Program-made: the position numbers and the translations under genes
In this document: piece by piece, positions 1-8,050 of the stretch
Layout of the letters: each line of letters begins with the position of its first letter
Numbering within the stretch: position 1 is the stretch's first letter
The notes under the pieces: model-generated
What the model saw: the letters and a program-made list of their open reading frames with translations, nothing else
Told to the model about the DNA's origin: nothing
The model's database searches: none
Source of the DNA: Thiodiazotropha sp037382205
GTDB lineage: Bacteria; Pseudomonadota; Gammaproteobacteria; Chromatiales; Chromatiaceae
Length of the DNA: 64,000 nucleotides
Assembly (NCBI GenBank): GCA_037382205.1
Contig: JARRQD010000022.1
Coordinates: 1-64,000, forward strand
Direction: 5' to 3'

Positions 1-21
1 GGATGTGCAGGAGCGACCCTT

Positions 22-77
22 GCCCTGCACCACCACAAGCGCACCCTTCACGCTGTCCAACTGATCTTTTTAGGTTG
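22..77. repeat. Dispersed 56-bp intergenic repeat, copy 1
   Basis: This 56-base stretch is nearly identical, with about three mismatches, to 28215-28270, 28 kb away. Both copies lie between genes and end with the same CTGATCTTTTTAGGTT block. No ORF runs through both copies. It is probably a fragment of a dispersed non-coding repeat family; its function is unknown. Confidence 0.7.
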
Positions 78-118
78 AATTAACCTTTCTAGACACTCAA
101 GTACCCAGGAGGCGAGTG

Positions 119-478
119 ATGGCTGAACACTACCATGGAAGTTGTCATTGCGGTGCAATTCGATTCTCCTTTACTGGCGAGTCAATCGAAAAAGGCTTAC
201 GCTGTAATTGCTCTATCTGTTCTAGGAAGGGGACGATGATGACAAGTCAGGCGGTAGCCCCGGATCAGTTCAGCTATGAGGCAGATGATGAGTTACTTGG
301 TTGCTATCAATTCGGTGCAAAAACAGCGAAACATTACTTTTGTAAACAATGTGGCATCTATACCTTTCATGAAACAGCAAGAATGCCAGGTCACTTTAGA
401 GTCAACCTGGGTTGTATAGAGGGTATCGATCCGTTCTCGCTCGAATCAGAGCTGTTTGATGGAAAAAACCTGCTCTAA
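119..478 (+). CDS. GFA / CENP-V family zinc protein
   Basis: A protein of about 119 aa of the glutathione-dependent formaldehyde-activating (GFA) family. The zinc ligands are visible in order: CHCG near the N-terminus, RCNCSICSRKG around residues 29-39, and FCKQCG around residue 75. GFA-fold proteins bind zinc in the cytoplasm; only a few are proven S-hydroxymethylglutathione synthases, so the reaction here is unproven. A GTG at 116 is in frame, but the AGGAGG at 107-112 sits at ideal spacing from the ATG at 119, so I start there. It stands alone upstream of mtgA, with a 45-base gap. Confidence 0.85.
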   Translation: MAEHYHGSCHCGAIRFSFTGESIEKGLRCNCSICSRKGTMMTSQAVAPDQFSYEADDELLGCYQFGAKTAKHYFCKQCGIYTFHETARMPGHFRVNLGCIEGIDPFSLESELFDGKNLL

Positions 479-523
479 ATTCAACCTGAATTAGGCACCA
501 TTACCAGTTTCAATCATCTCAAA

Positions 524-1255
524 GTGGCTGTTCGAAAAGACAACAATAAAAAAGGGGTTGCCCGTTTGTTTCAGCGATCATTGCGCCTGACCTTGCGAGT
601 GGTTTTTGGTGTTATGTTATTGCTTGTTTCTATCATTGTACTGCTTCGCTTTTTCGACCCGCCTGTCTGGTCTTGGATGATACAGCGAGAACTCAATACG
701 CCGTCGGGCTATCCGGAGCACTCGATACACCAGTGGGTTGATCTGGAGTCGATATCACCCTCGATGCAGCTCGCTGTAGTGGCTGCAGAGGATCAGCGGT
801 TTCCATATCATCATGGTATCGATCCAGAAGCGATTTTTCGTGCATTGCAGGAGGCCAACAGGGGAAAACGCTTGCGTGGCGCCAGCACACTGACTCAACA
901 GACAGCCAAAAACCTGTTTCTTTGGCCGCACAGAAACTTTTTCAGGAAGTTTATTGAGATGGGGTTTGCGCTGTTGCTCGAACTATTTTGGGATAAACAG
1001 CGGATTCTAGAGGTCTATCTGAATATCGCTGAGTTTGGTCCGGGGGTCTATGGCGTGGCCGCTGCCAGTGAATACTGGTTTCAGGTACCTGTCGATCATT
1101 TGTCGATTAGGCAGGCATCCAGACTCGCCGCTATTTTACCCAATCCCTGGCGTTATCGCGCACATCCACCCAGCCCTTATGTGGCGGAGCGATCCCGCTG
1201 GATTGAGCAACAGATGAGGCAATTGGGTTATGTCTGGTTGTCACCTATTTTTTAG
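524..1255 (+). CDS. mtgA: Monofunctional peptidoglycan glycosyltransferase
   Basis: A 243-aa GT51-family enzyme that polymerises lipid II into glycan strands at the periplasmic face of the inner membrane. There is a basic N-terminus, one membrane anchor (about residues 22-43), then the family motifs AAEDQRFPYHHGID with the catalytic Glu and ASTLTQQTAKNLFL. Length matches MtgA (about 240 aa), with no transpeptidase domain. The start is GTG. The 3' end overlaps the convergent DUF3617 remnant by 11 bases. Confidence 0.93.
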   Translation: MAVRKDNNKKGVARLFQRSLRLTLRVVFGVMLLLVSIIVLLRFFDPPVWSWMIQRELNTPSGYPEHSIHQWVDLESISPSMQLAVVAAEDQRFPYHHGIDPEAIFRALQEANRGKRLRGASTLTQQTAKNLFLWPHRNFFRKFIEMGFALLLELFWDKQRILEVYLNIAEFGPGVYGVAAASEYWFQVPVDHLSIRQASRLAAILPNPWRYRAHPPSPYVAERSRWIEQQMRQLGYVWLSPIF

Positions 1256-1543
1256 TACAGGGACCTAATCGCTCACCTGTGGTTTTCGAACGCATCTGCA
1301 TGCCCTGGGAGTTGATGTTGATTGTCCCTTCAGCCCGATCTCCATAGTAGGTGATATCTCCCTGGCTGGTGGTTGCCATGCCATTTTGTAGGAGGCGGGT
1401 GGCAGCTGCATTGGCATACCGGGCATATCCATAACGGCAGTCCACTGCCACAGTCCTGGATTCATGTTGACGTCAGCTGCTGCAACCGATGAGTGAGTAG
1501 CGCCCGTTAGAGATACGATAAGCAGGAGCGATTTAAGCTTCAT
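1245..1543 (-). pseudogene. DUF3617 periplasmic protein, broken by internal deletion
   Basis: The minus-strand start at 1543 gives a signal peptide (MKLKSLLLIVSL..., cleaved after VAA) and the typical DUF3617 opening NPGLWQWTAVMDMPGMPMQLPP. After about residue 54 the frame is lost. A second frame (from 1451 down to 1245) then resumes with the typical C-terminal half (GDITYYGDRAEGTININS, ending TTGERLGPC). Complete DUF3617 proteins are about 150 aa; here the middle, with its Cys-containing part, is missing and the halves are out of frame. The function of the family is unknown. It is either a pseudogene or an assembly deletion. Confidence 0.7.
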
Positions 1544-1800
1544 TAGGTTATTCCATGGTTTATTGTTAGATAGGCTGGGCAACTCGTGAAAAGCTGAGCG
1601 AACCGGCAATATACCGCTATTTGAGAATAAATTACATCTACCTGGCTTTGATACTGCTACAGATTCCGCAAAGGGATATTCCAATTGATCAATACATCTC
1701 TCCAATTTGGCCTGTTATTTGCACTGCTTAATACCGTGATTATCTGAAAACCGGATACAGATTCTATCGGTTTACCACCCTAGATATCGGGAGAGCTGCG

Positions 1801-2451
1801 TTGGCTATTTACCTCTGGATCGGACTGCTTTCATTCTCTGTTGTTGTCTCCGTGACTATTCAGTTGATGGCCCCAGGATCTGGGGTGATTGCTATCATTT
1901 CCGGGTTGTTTCTGGTGGTTGGGGGGACGCTTCTGACAACCATCATGAGTCACTCTCTGAACGCTGTGCTGGTCATGTGGCAGTTGGTGAGTGACTTTAG
2001 AAAGCCAGTTGTGGATCAGGGGGATGAGGAAGAGGAGGCTTTTCGCCGCTTTCTTCAGGCGGCAAACTTTTTCCGCCGCGGTGAAATTCGGCCGGCCGAG
2101 GCGGTGACTCAGCAGATATCCGCACCTTTACTGCGACGTGGCACCCAATTGGTACTTGATGGATTTCCTCGGGAGCAGGTCAGTTTGGCGCTGCAGCGGC
2201 AGATCGCTGAGGATCGTGATCATCTCCGCAGGCCCGCTGACATTCTTCGCGCCATGGGCGGTTATGCCCCTGCTTTCGGCATGTTGGGGACCTTGTTAGG
2301 GCTGGTACAGATGCTGTTTGGTCTCGGCTCTGGAAACCTGGCCTCCATCGGCGCCGCCATGGGGTTCGCCATGCTTACCACCGTCTATGGTCTGGTGCTG
2401 GCGAATCTGGTTTTTAAGCCAATGGCAAGCAAATTTGAGTCCTCTGGATAG
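1801..2451 (+). CDS. MotA/TolQ/ExbB-type proton channel subunit (short)
   Basis: A 216-aa MotA-family protein: two N-terminal membrane segments, a cytoplasmic loop, then MGGYAPAFGMLGTLLGLVQML and a fourth segment ending FKPMAS. These proteins form the inner-membrane proton or sodium channel that powers a MotB-type partner. It stops nine residues after FKPMAS, whereas MotA/PomA proteins normally continue about 40-50 residues in the cytoplasm. The start is TTG with GGGAG 7 bases upstream. It overlaps the MotB-like gene. No flagellar genes are nearby, so a non-flagellar role, or a stray stator pair, is possible. Confidence 0.8.
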   Translation: MAIYLWIGLLSFSVVVSVTIQLMAPGSGVIAIISGLFLVVGGTLLTTIMSHSLNAVLVMWQLVSDFRKPVVDQGDEEEEAFRRFLQAANFFRRGEIRPAEAVTQQISAPLLRRGTQLVLDGFPREQVSLALQRQIAEDRDHLRRPADILRAMGGYAPAFGMLGTLLGLVQMLFGLGSGNLASIGAAMGFAMLTTVYGLVLANLVFKPMASKFESSG

Positions 2452-3139
2452 CATCTCCTGGTACCACTGGGAGAACGATAACAACGATGCAAACTGGTTG
2501 TTGACCTATGTGGATGTATTGAGTGTTATCCTGGCTATGCTGGTGGTTTTGCTTGGTCAAATGGCGGTTCAGCAAATGCAGCCAGTCGAGCAGCAGAATC
2601 AACTTGTCACAACCTATGTCGAACCTCAGATAGCAAGTCCAGATAAGCCTCCTCAGCAGACTGAAGTGATCGAGGAGTTACCACAACCTACCCAGAGAGA
2701 GAGTAGTGCAGAGTCCAGGTTAGTTGCTGCAATCGAGCAACGTTTTGATGATGAAGTAAAAGTGGTTCAACGTGATCTAGGGGTCTCACTTGAGATTGCC
2801 GATGTCATCCTCTTTCACTCCGCGAAGGCCGAGTTGTTGCCTGAAGCCCAGCCGGTGCTGTCGCGGCTTGCCATGACCCTGCAAGAGATCGGTGAAGCGG
2901 ATATTGCTGTGGAAGGACATACCGATGACCGGCCAATCCTCGGCGGTCCTTTTAAATCCAACTGGGAGTTGGCTGCTGCACGGGCCAATGCTGTGACCCG
3001 ATTTTTATTGGATCAGGGGTTTTCAGCGAAACATCTGCGTTCGGTGAGTTACGCTGATTCTCAACCGGTGGCCGATAACAGTAATGCCAAAGGGCGAGCG
3101 GAAAACCGTCGAGTGAATCTTCGGGTCGATTTTCTCTAA
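2435..3139 (+). CDS. MotB-like OmpA-domain protein
   Basis: Partner of the MotA-like channel. Near the N-terminus is the MotB motif NDANWLLTYVDVLSVILAML, a single membrane helix with the Asp that relays protons. A linker follows, then a C-terminal OmpA/MotB peptidoglycan-binding domain (VEGHTDDRPI, SNWELAAARANAV, NRRVNLRVDF). No ATG precedes the helix in frame; the nearest usable start is TTG at 2435, inside the MotA-like gene. With the missing MotA tail, this suggests a deletion at the junction. The frame stays open upstream to 2318, but that part only shadows MotA. Confidence 0.78.
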   Translation: MSPLDSISWYHWENDNNDANWLLTYVDVLSVILAMLVVLLGQMAVQQMQPVEQQNQLVTTYVEPQIASPDKPPQQTEVIEELPQPTQRESSAESRLVAAIEQRFDDEVKVVQRDLGVSLEIADVILFHSAKAELLPEAQPVLSRLAMTLQEIGEADIAVEGHTDDRPILGGPFKSNWELAAARANAVTRFLLDQGFSAKHLRSVSYADSQPVADNSNAKGRAENRRVNLRVDFL

Positions 3140-3174
3140 GAAACCACTGATTAAGCGCGGTGTGCTCCCGCTTA

Positions 3175-3285
3175 GTTCTCTCTCCCTCAGGAGGGACGTT
3201 GAGAGCCTGGTAAATACAAAAAAGCTCGGCATTTCATGGACAGTGCCAGTATCCAGACCAATTAAATAGAGAGAATCCAGCATTC
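3175..3285. repeat. Degenerate dispersed repeat, copy 1
   Basis: The segment around TGGTAAATACAAAAAAGC resembles 56437-56535 (TGGTAGATACAAAAGAGC, followed by a similar ATTT-ATG-AC stretch and TTAAATA). Both are intergenic and imperfect. This copy lies between the 3' ends of the MotB-like gene and deaD. The similarity was aligned by eye only. Confidence 0.4.
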
Positions 3286-3299
3286 ACCGCAATGGCGAT

Positions 3300-5072
3300 T
3301 TAACCCGATATTCCCTTTTGCTTCGAGTTAGACGTAGCACGCTTTTTGGGCTTTCTCTTTTTGGCTTTTTTCTTCTCAGGCCGATTGCTTCGTTTTGCCG
3401 GTTTCTCGGCTTTCGCCAGTCGGGAAATCTTCAGCTTTTGTCCGCAAACCCAGGCGTTTCTAAGATCCTGAAAGATCTCATGGGGCATGCCAAGCGGTAG
3501 ATCCACCAGACAGTAATCCTTTTGAATGTCGATATGGCCAATATGTTCTGCATCCAGCCCAGCCTCATTGGCGATTGCCCCAACAATATTGCCTGGTTGG
3601 ACATTGTGATCATGGCCAACTTCGATACGGAATCGTTCCATTCCTGAAGGCGGATTGGATGTCTCTGCCTTAGCCTTGCGATCAACACGCTCACGCCTGC
3701 TGTTTCTCTCTTTTGCCGGCTCGCCACGCTCTTTGCGGTTCTTTTCCGGCTCCAGCAATAGTGGCTTATCCCCGAGCGACATTTTTGCCAGTGCCGCTGC
3801 GATTTCGATGGCTGGTACATCGTGCTCCTGCGGGTCCTGTTCCAGCAGGCCCTGCATAAAGTCGAGTTCCTCAGCGGCAAGAGTATCGGAAATGCGCTGT
3901 TTGAATACGGCAATACGCTGGTTGTTGACGGTTTCCGTGCTGGGCAGGGTCAATTGTTCGATTTTCTGTCGAGTGGCCTTCTCAATCGAACCCAGCATAC
4001 GTCTCTCCCGGGGGGCGACAAACAGGATGGCGTCACCTGTTCTGCCGGCACGCCCGGTTCGCCCGATACGATGCACATAGGATTCGCTATCGTAAGGAAT
4101 GTCGAAGTTGATGACATGACTGATCCGATCGACATCCAGGCCGCGGGCGGCCACATCAGTTGCTACCAGAATATCCAGCGCACCGCGTTTCAGTCGTTCG
4201 ACCATCTGTTCCCGCTGTTTCTGCACCATGTCACCATTTAACGCAGCGGCGCTGTAACCTCGAGCAGAGAGTCTCTCCGCCAGTTCTGTGGTTGCGGTCT
4301 TGGTGCGTACAAAGATGATAATCGCATCAAAAGGCTCGACTTCAAGAATCCTGGTCAGGGCATCCAGCTTATGCAGCCCTTTGACCAGCCAGTAACGCTG
4401 TCTGATGGTCTCGGCTGTCGCCGCTTTGCTTTTAATGGCAATTTCATGGGGCTGATTGAGGTGACGTCGGGCAATATGGCGTATCTCTTTCGGCATGGTG
4501 GCGGAGAAGAGGGCGATCTGTCTCTGCGGATTGGTTTGTTCGAGTATCCACTCCACATCGTCAATAAAGCCCATCCGCAACATCTCATCGGCTTCATCCA
4601 GCACCAGCGTCTGAATGTTATCCAATTTGAGGGTGCCTTTACGCATGTGGTCCATGACCCGGCCAGGGGTGCCAACGACCACATGAACTCCCCGTTTCAA
4701 CTGGCGAATCTGCCCCCCATAATCTTGGCCACCGTAGATGGGCAGCACATGAAAATCCTTCAGCTGGGAGGCATAACGCTGAAACGCCTCGGCAACCTGA
4801 ATGGCCAATTCCCGGGTGGGGGTCAACACCATAACCTGAACATGGCGCTGCTTCAGGTTCAGGCGCGCCAGCAGTGGCAGTGCAAAAGCAGCAGTTTTAC
4901 CCGTTCCTGTGGGCGCATGACCCAGTAAATCGTCTCCCGCGAGTAGATAGGGGATGGTTTGGGCCTGGATCGGTGAGGGGGTTTCATAGCCTACTTTATC
5001 CAGTGCGCTGAGAATCGGTTTTGGCAGATCGAAATCGTTGAAGCTGGTGGCTGCAGGGTCGGCGTGGGACAT
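3300..5072 (-). CDS. deaD: DEAD-box RNA helicase, DeaD/CsdA type
   Basis: A 590-aa ATP-dependent RNA helicase for ribosome assembly and cold-stress RNA unwinding. Visible in order: Q motif (FNDFDLP...PSPIQAQTIP), Walker A APTGTGKT, DEAD, SAT (FSATMP), HRIGRTGRAGR, then a DbpA-type RNA-binding domain at about residues 478-552 and a Lys/Arg-rich tail of about 38 residues. Domain order and length fit CsdA/DeaD (about 630 aa) rather than RhlB or RhlE. It is divergent from yaiI across about 140 bases. Confidence 0.93.
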   Translation of the reverse strand: MSHADPAATSFNDFDLPKPILSALDKVGYETPSPIQAQTIPYLLAGDDLLGHAPTGTGKTAAFALPLLARLNLKQRHVQVMVLTPTRELAIQVAEAFQRYASQLKDFHVLPIYGGQDYGGQIRQLKRGVHVVVGTPGRVMDHMRKGTLKLDNIQTLVLDEADEMLRMGFIDDVEWILEQTNPQRQIALFSATMPKEIRHIARRHLNQPHEIAIKSKAATAETIRQRYWLVKGLHKLDALTRILEVEPFDAIIIFVRTKTATTELAERLSARGYSAAALNGDMVQKQREQMVERLKRGALDILVATDVAARGLDVDRISHVINFDIPYDSESYVHRIGRTGRAGRTGDAILFVAPRERRMLGSIEKATRQKIEQLTLPSTETVNNQRIAVFKQRISDTLAAEELDFMQGLLEQDPQEHDVPAIEIAAALAKMSLGDKPLLLEPEKNRKERGEPAKERNSRRERVDRKAKAETSNPPSGMERFRIEVGHDHNVQPGNIVGAIANEAGLDAEHIGHIDIQKDYCLVDLPLGMPHEIFQDLRNAWVCGQKLKISRLAKAEKPAKRSNRPEKKKAKKRKPKKRATSNSKQKGISG

Positions 5073-5215
5073 TAAGGTTCCTGATGGGAGCAGATGAACC
5101 GGCCATAGGCATGACCGGGTGGTGAAGTATAATGGTCTGTCTATTGATTACAATAGCCAATATTACAGTCAGTAGGGACTTTTATTAACCCAACGAGTTT
5201 AATTCCGGAGCTGAG

Positions 5216-5650
5216 ATGTCACTGCAGAGGATATGGGTCGATGCCGATGCCTGCCCTAAACCGATCAAAGAGATTCTGTTTCGTGCTTCTGACAGAGTCA
5301 AAATTCCAGTCCTGCTGGTTGCCAATCAACCCCTCCAGGTCCCCCCCTCTGAGCTGATTCGTTCGATCCAGGTCTCGGCGGGGTTCGATGTGGCGGACGA
5401 CTATATTGTGCAACAAGCCCAATCCGGTGAACTGGTGATTACCTCAGACATCCCATTGGCTGCGGAAGTCATCGAGAAGGGGTGTCTGGTTCTGACCCCC
5501 CGGGGTGAGCGCTACACAACTGACAATATCCGCCAGCGTCTGGCGATGCGGGATTTTCTCGATACCATGCGGGGCAGTGGTATGGATACCGGGGGACCGG
5601 CGGCCTTCAGCCATTCCGATCGTCAGGCGTTTGCGGTGCTTCATCAGTGA
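5216..5650 (+). CDS. yaiI: YaiI/YqxD family protein (DUF188)
   Basis: A 144-aa UPF0178/DUF188 protein. It opens with the family signature IWVDADACP, followed by VIVTSD-like (LVITSDIPLA) and RGERYTTDNIRQRLAMRDF. The fold belongs to the PIN-like nuclease superfamily with conserved acidic residues, but no activity is established. Full length for the family (about 150 aa). The last 44 bases overlap the convergent Zn-ribbon gene. Confidence 0.9.
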   Translation: MSLQRIWVDADACPKPIKEILFRASDRVKIPVLLVANQPLQVPPSELIRSIQVSAGFDVADDYIVQQAQSGELVITSDIPLAAEVIEKGCLVLTPRGERYTTDNIRQRLAMRDFLDTMRGSGMDTGGPAAFSHSDRQAFAVLHQ

Positions 5651-5888
5651 GCGGCGTCAGGGTAGGCTCAAACAGCTCACAGAAATTGGCTTTCTCTTTA
5701 TCGAGCACCTGTTCTACGGCTGGCTCTTCACATTGGTTGGGGCGGCCCGGGGCATACCAACGACAGTTGCGGCAGACTCGGGTGGGTTTGCCGCAAGTGA
5801 GACAGCTGGTCTCCCGGCCATAGTCTATGGCTTGCAACCCACGGTTACAGTGCCAACACTTCCCTTTTATCAGATCGTTCACACTCAT
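5607..5888 (-). CDS. Small zinc-ribbon protein next to SCO1/ctaA
   Basis: A 93-aa protein with ordered Cys pairs: CWHC, CLTCG, VCRNCRWYAPG, then CEEP and NFCELF. These would bind one or two zinc ions. No function is assigned to this type. Its ATG overlaps the stop of the SCO1 gene (ATGA), so it is the last gene of ctaA-sco-Zn ribbon and may be translationally coupled. That placement hints at a role near cytochrome oxidase assembly, which is inference only. Confidence 0.8.
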   Translation of the reverse strand: MSVNDLIKGKCWHCNRGLQAIDYGRETSCLTCGKPTRVCRNCRWYAPGRPNQCEEPAVEQVLDKEKANFCELFEPTLTPLTDEAPQTPDDRNG

Positions 5889-6553
5889 TCACTCTGTTGC
5901 GCATGATCACTGATGGCGAGGAAATCATTGGCCATTTTCTGTGGATCATGAGGGGGGCTGAAATAGGCATGATATTGACCTTGCGGGTCGACCAGAATGA
6001 TCGAGGCAGAGTGGTCTATCACATAGTCCATTGCGCTCTCCTCAGTTTCAACTCGCTGGTAGAGAATGCCCAATGGTTTGGTCAATTGTTGCAGGGCTGA
6101 CTCTGGGCCGCTGGCACCGATAAACTCGGGATTGAAATAGGTGACATACTCGGCAAGACGTTGCAAAGAGTCTCTCTTTGGATCCACTGAAACAAATGCG
6201 ATCTTGTAGGGGGCTGTCGCTTGTTTGCTTTTCAGCAGGTCATCCATCTCACTGAACAGGGACATGGTGGTTGGACAGATATCAGGACAAGAGGTATAAC
6301 CAAAGCTCATGAACGTCCATTGTCCGAGTAGACTCTGATTGTCAAACTTCTCCCCATTGTGGCTGGTGAGGGAGAACGGTTTCAGGGCGCGCAATTCTGG
6401 CAGCAGGGTGGCCTGTTCGGTTGACAAGGGTTGGGTCGTGTCAGCAGGCTTTGGTCCATGCAGATAAGACCAAACCACGATTCCACCAAGCAAGGCTGAG
6501 ATAGCAAGCAAGGCGCTATTTATCCCCAGCTGGGGATTGGAGTGTTCTGACAT
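5885..6553 (-). CDS. SCO1/SenC copper chaperone
   Basis: A 222-aa thioredoxin-fold protein that inserts copper into the CuA site of cytochrome oxidase subunit II. One N-terminal membrane anchor (about residues 12-30), then GYTSCPDICP with the copper-binding CxxxC pair and the conserved His in VIDHSASIILVD. SD GGGAG lies 7 bases before the ATG. It follows ctaA by 3 bases and overlaps the Zn-ribbon gene by 4. In many relatives this gene sits beside cyoE; here it is about 38 kb from the oxidase operon. Confidence 0.93.
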   Translation of the reverse strand: MSEHSNPQLGINSALLAISALLGGIVVWSYLHGPKPADTTQPLSTEQATLLPELRALKPFSLTSHNGEKFDNQSLLGQWTFMSFGYTSCPDICPTTMSLFSEMDDLLKSKQATAPYKIAFVSVDPKRDSLQRLAEYVTYFNPEFIGASGPESALQQLTKPLGILYQRVETEESAMDYVIDHSASIILVDPQGQYHAYFSPPHDPQKMANDFLAISDHAQQSE

Positions 6554-6556
6554 GAG

Positions 6557-7564
6557 CTACTCCCGTTGTCTCGACACCCAGATCAGTGTCACCATGATCA
6601 ATAGCAGAATGGCGGCGCCAGCATTGTGTGCAACTGCAACATTCAAAGGTAGACGGGCTAAAACGTTGGTGATACCGAGGCCGATTTGAACTATTAAGCT
6701 TAATGTAAGCAGATAGCCGGTGTTTTGCAATGGACGGGATGAACTCTTATGTATCAGCCAATAGGCTAATGCACCTAAGGTCAGTAAGGTTATGAGGGCG
6801 CCAACTCGATGAGTGATGTGGATGGCGCTGCGTGCATCCATCTCCAGAACCCCGAACTCATAATTGATTCCCAACCCTCGCCAAATCACAAAGGCCTCTC
6901 TAAAATCCATAGGTGGCCACCATTGACCGGCATAGCAAGTCGGAAAGTCGGTGCATCCCAATGCGGCGTAATTACTGCTTGTCCAGCCGCCAAGCGTGAT
7001 CTGCAGCAAAACTACAAATAGGGAGAAGAAGATATATCTTCTTAGGGGGAGGGTGGTTTCAACGGTGTGCAAATGGTCTATCGGCCGTAGTCTGAGAAAC
7101 AGCAGCCACAGCAGGGAAAGGGTTGCGAATCCACCGAGTAGATGGGCGGTTACTATGGCCGGTTTGACCAGCAGGGTTACAGTCCACATTCCCAGCAAGG
7201 CCTGAAATATTACCAGCAATAACAGTGTGCCAGGGAGTATTACCGGTTGGCGGGTGTTTTTTCTGTTCATCCAAGCGAGAATCGAGAGGATTATAATCAG
7301 TAGACCCAGGGTGCCGGCCATATATCGATGGATCATCTCTTTCCAGGCTTTAGATGGTTCAAATGCCTGTTCTTTTGCGACTGCCTCTGCCGATTCATTG
7401 GGTACTATGAGCTGTCCATAGCAGCCTGGCCAGTCTGGACAGCCAAGGCCAGCATCGGAAAGGCGAACATAGGCGCCTAGCAGTACCACACAAAATGCCA
7501 ACAGACAGGTTATCAGAACCAGGCGGTATTGAATTCTAAACAGCAGGGCTGGGTCTTTCCGCAT
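6557..7564 (-). CDS. ctaA: Haem A synthase
   Basis: A 335-aa COX15/CtaA protein with about eight membrane helices. It converts haem O, made by CyoE, to haem A for the aa3 oxidase. Visible: GAYVRLSDAGLGCPDWPGCYGQ in the first loop, a His-bearing helix (MIHRYMAGTLG), HLLGGFATL, GGWTSSNYAALGCTDFPTCYG, ITHRVGA, and VAHNAGAA. These include the haem-ligand His residues and the conserved Cys pairs. GAGGAG lies upstream of the ATG. It leads the ctaA-sco-Zn-ribbon operon and is separated from cyoE (44225-45127). Confidence 0.95.
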   Translation of the reverse strand: MRKDPALLFRIQYRLVLITCLLAFCVVLLGAYVRLSDAGLGCPDWPGCYGQLIVPNESAEAVAKEQAFEPSKAWKEMIHRYMAGTLGLLIIILSILAWMNRKNTRQPVILPGTLLLLVIFQALLGMWTVTLLVKPAIVTAHLLGGFATLSLLWLLFLRLRPIDHLHTVETTLPLRRYIFFSLFVVLLQITLGGWTSSNYAALGCTDFPTCYAGQWWPPMDFREAFVIWRGLGINYEFGVLEMDARSAIHITHRVGALITLLTLGALAYWLIHKSSSRPLQNTGYLLTLSLIVQIGLGITNVLARLPLNVAVAHNAGAAILLLIMVTLIWVSRQRE

Positions 7565-7767
7565 GATCTCCTCAACTCTAAGGGGCTCTGGTGGTGTGGC
7601 CCAAAGGGAGTTCCGCTACTGAGTGTTACTGAGCGGCGGTTCGCTAGCCTAATATGAGTGAAGAAGTTCAGTCAACTTCAGCTTGTTGACTGTCTGCTCA
7701 AACCGTAGGCAGATGAGTCGAGGTTCGCTGGGCAGGCTTGAACCTCGGAAGATGGTATATTGACAGG

Positions 7768-7982
7768 CTAGTGTAGTGTCCTATACAAATCATACATTTA
7801 GACGAGGCCTATCATGAAATTGAGCATAAATCCCTTGCCTCGCCCTGCGGCAAGCCACTCAAGCCACGATTGCGGCGTTGCAGCCCTTGGAAAGGGAGCC
7901 GCCATTCCCGGCAGGCTGCGCCTTGCACTCGCGGCTTGAGTGGCTTTCTAAATGCACGCTTTTATATAGGACACTACACTAG
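7768..7982. mobile_element. 215-bp MITE with 18-bp perfect terminal inverted repeats
   Basis: The ends CTAGTGTAGTGTCCTATA (7768-7785) and its exact reverse complement (7965-7982) bound a gene-less element. Inside, GCCACTCAAGCC and GGCTTGAGTGGC form a second inverted pair, so nearly the whole element can fold. Each terminus abuts CTAG, consistent with insertion at CTAG and TA duplication, the known preference of IS630-type transposases. It lies between the divergent ctaA and the subunit-I-like gene. A second copy ends at 37937. Confidence 0.85.
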
Positions 7983-8050
7983 GTTAGTAGCAACTAACCA
8001 GCCTATCTGGGCATTATAAGTTCAGATTTACTTGAGTGGAGACTATTTGC

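Noticed and set aside
1801..3139. Flagellar stator motAB operon
   Set aside because: No other flagellar or chemotaxis genes are near and the pair is atypical; called only MotA/MotB-like.
3431..4928. Long ORFs opposite or overlapping deaD
   Set aside because: All are alternative frames of a clear full-length DEAD-box helicase gene.
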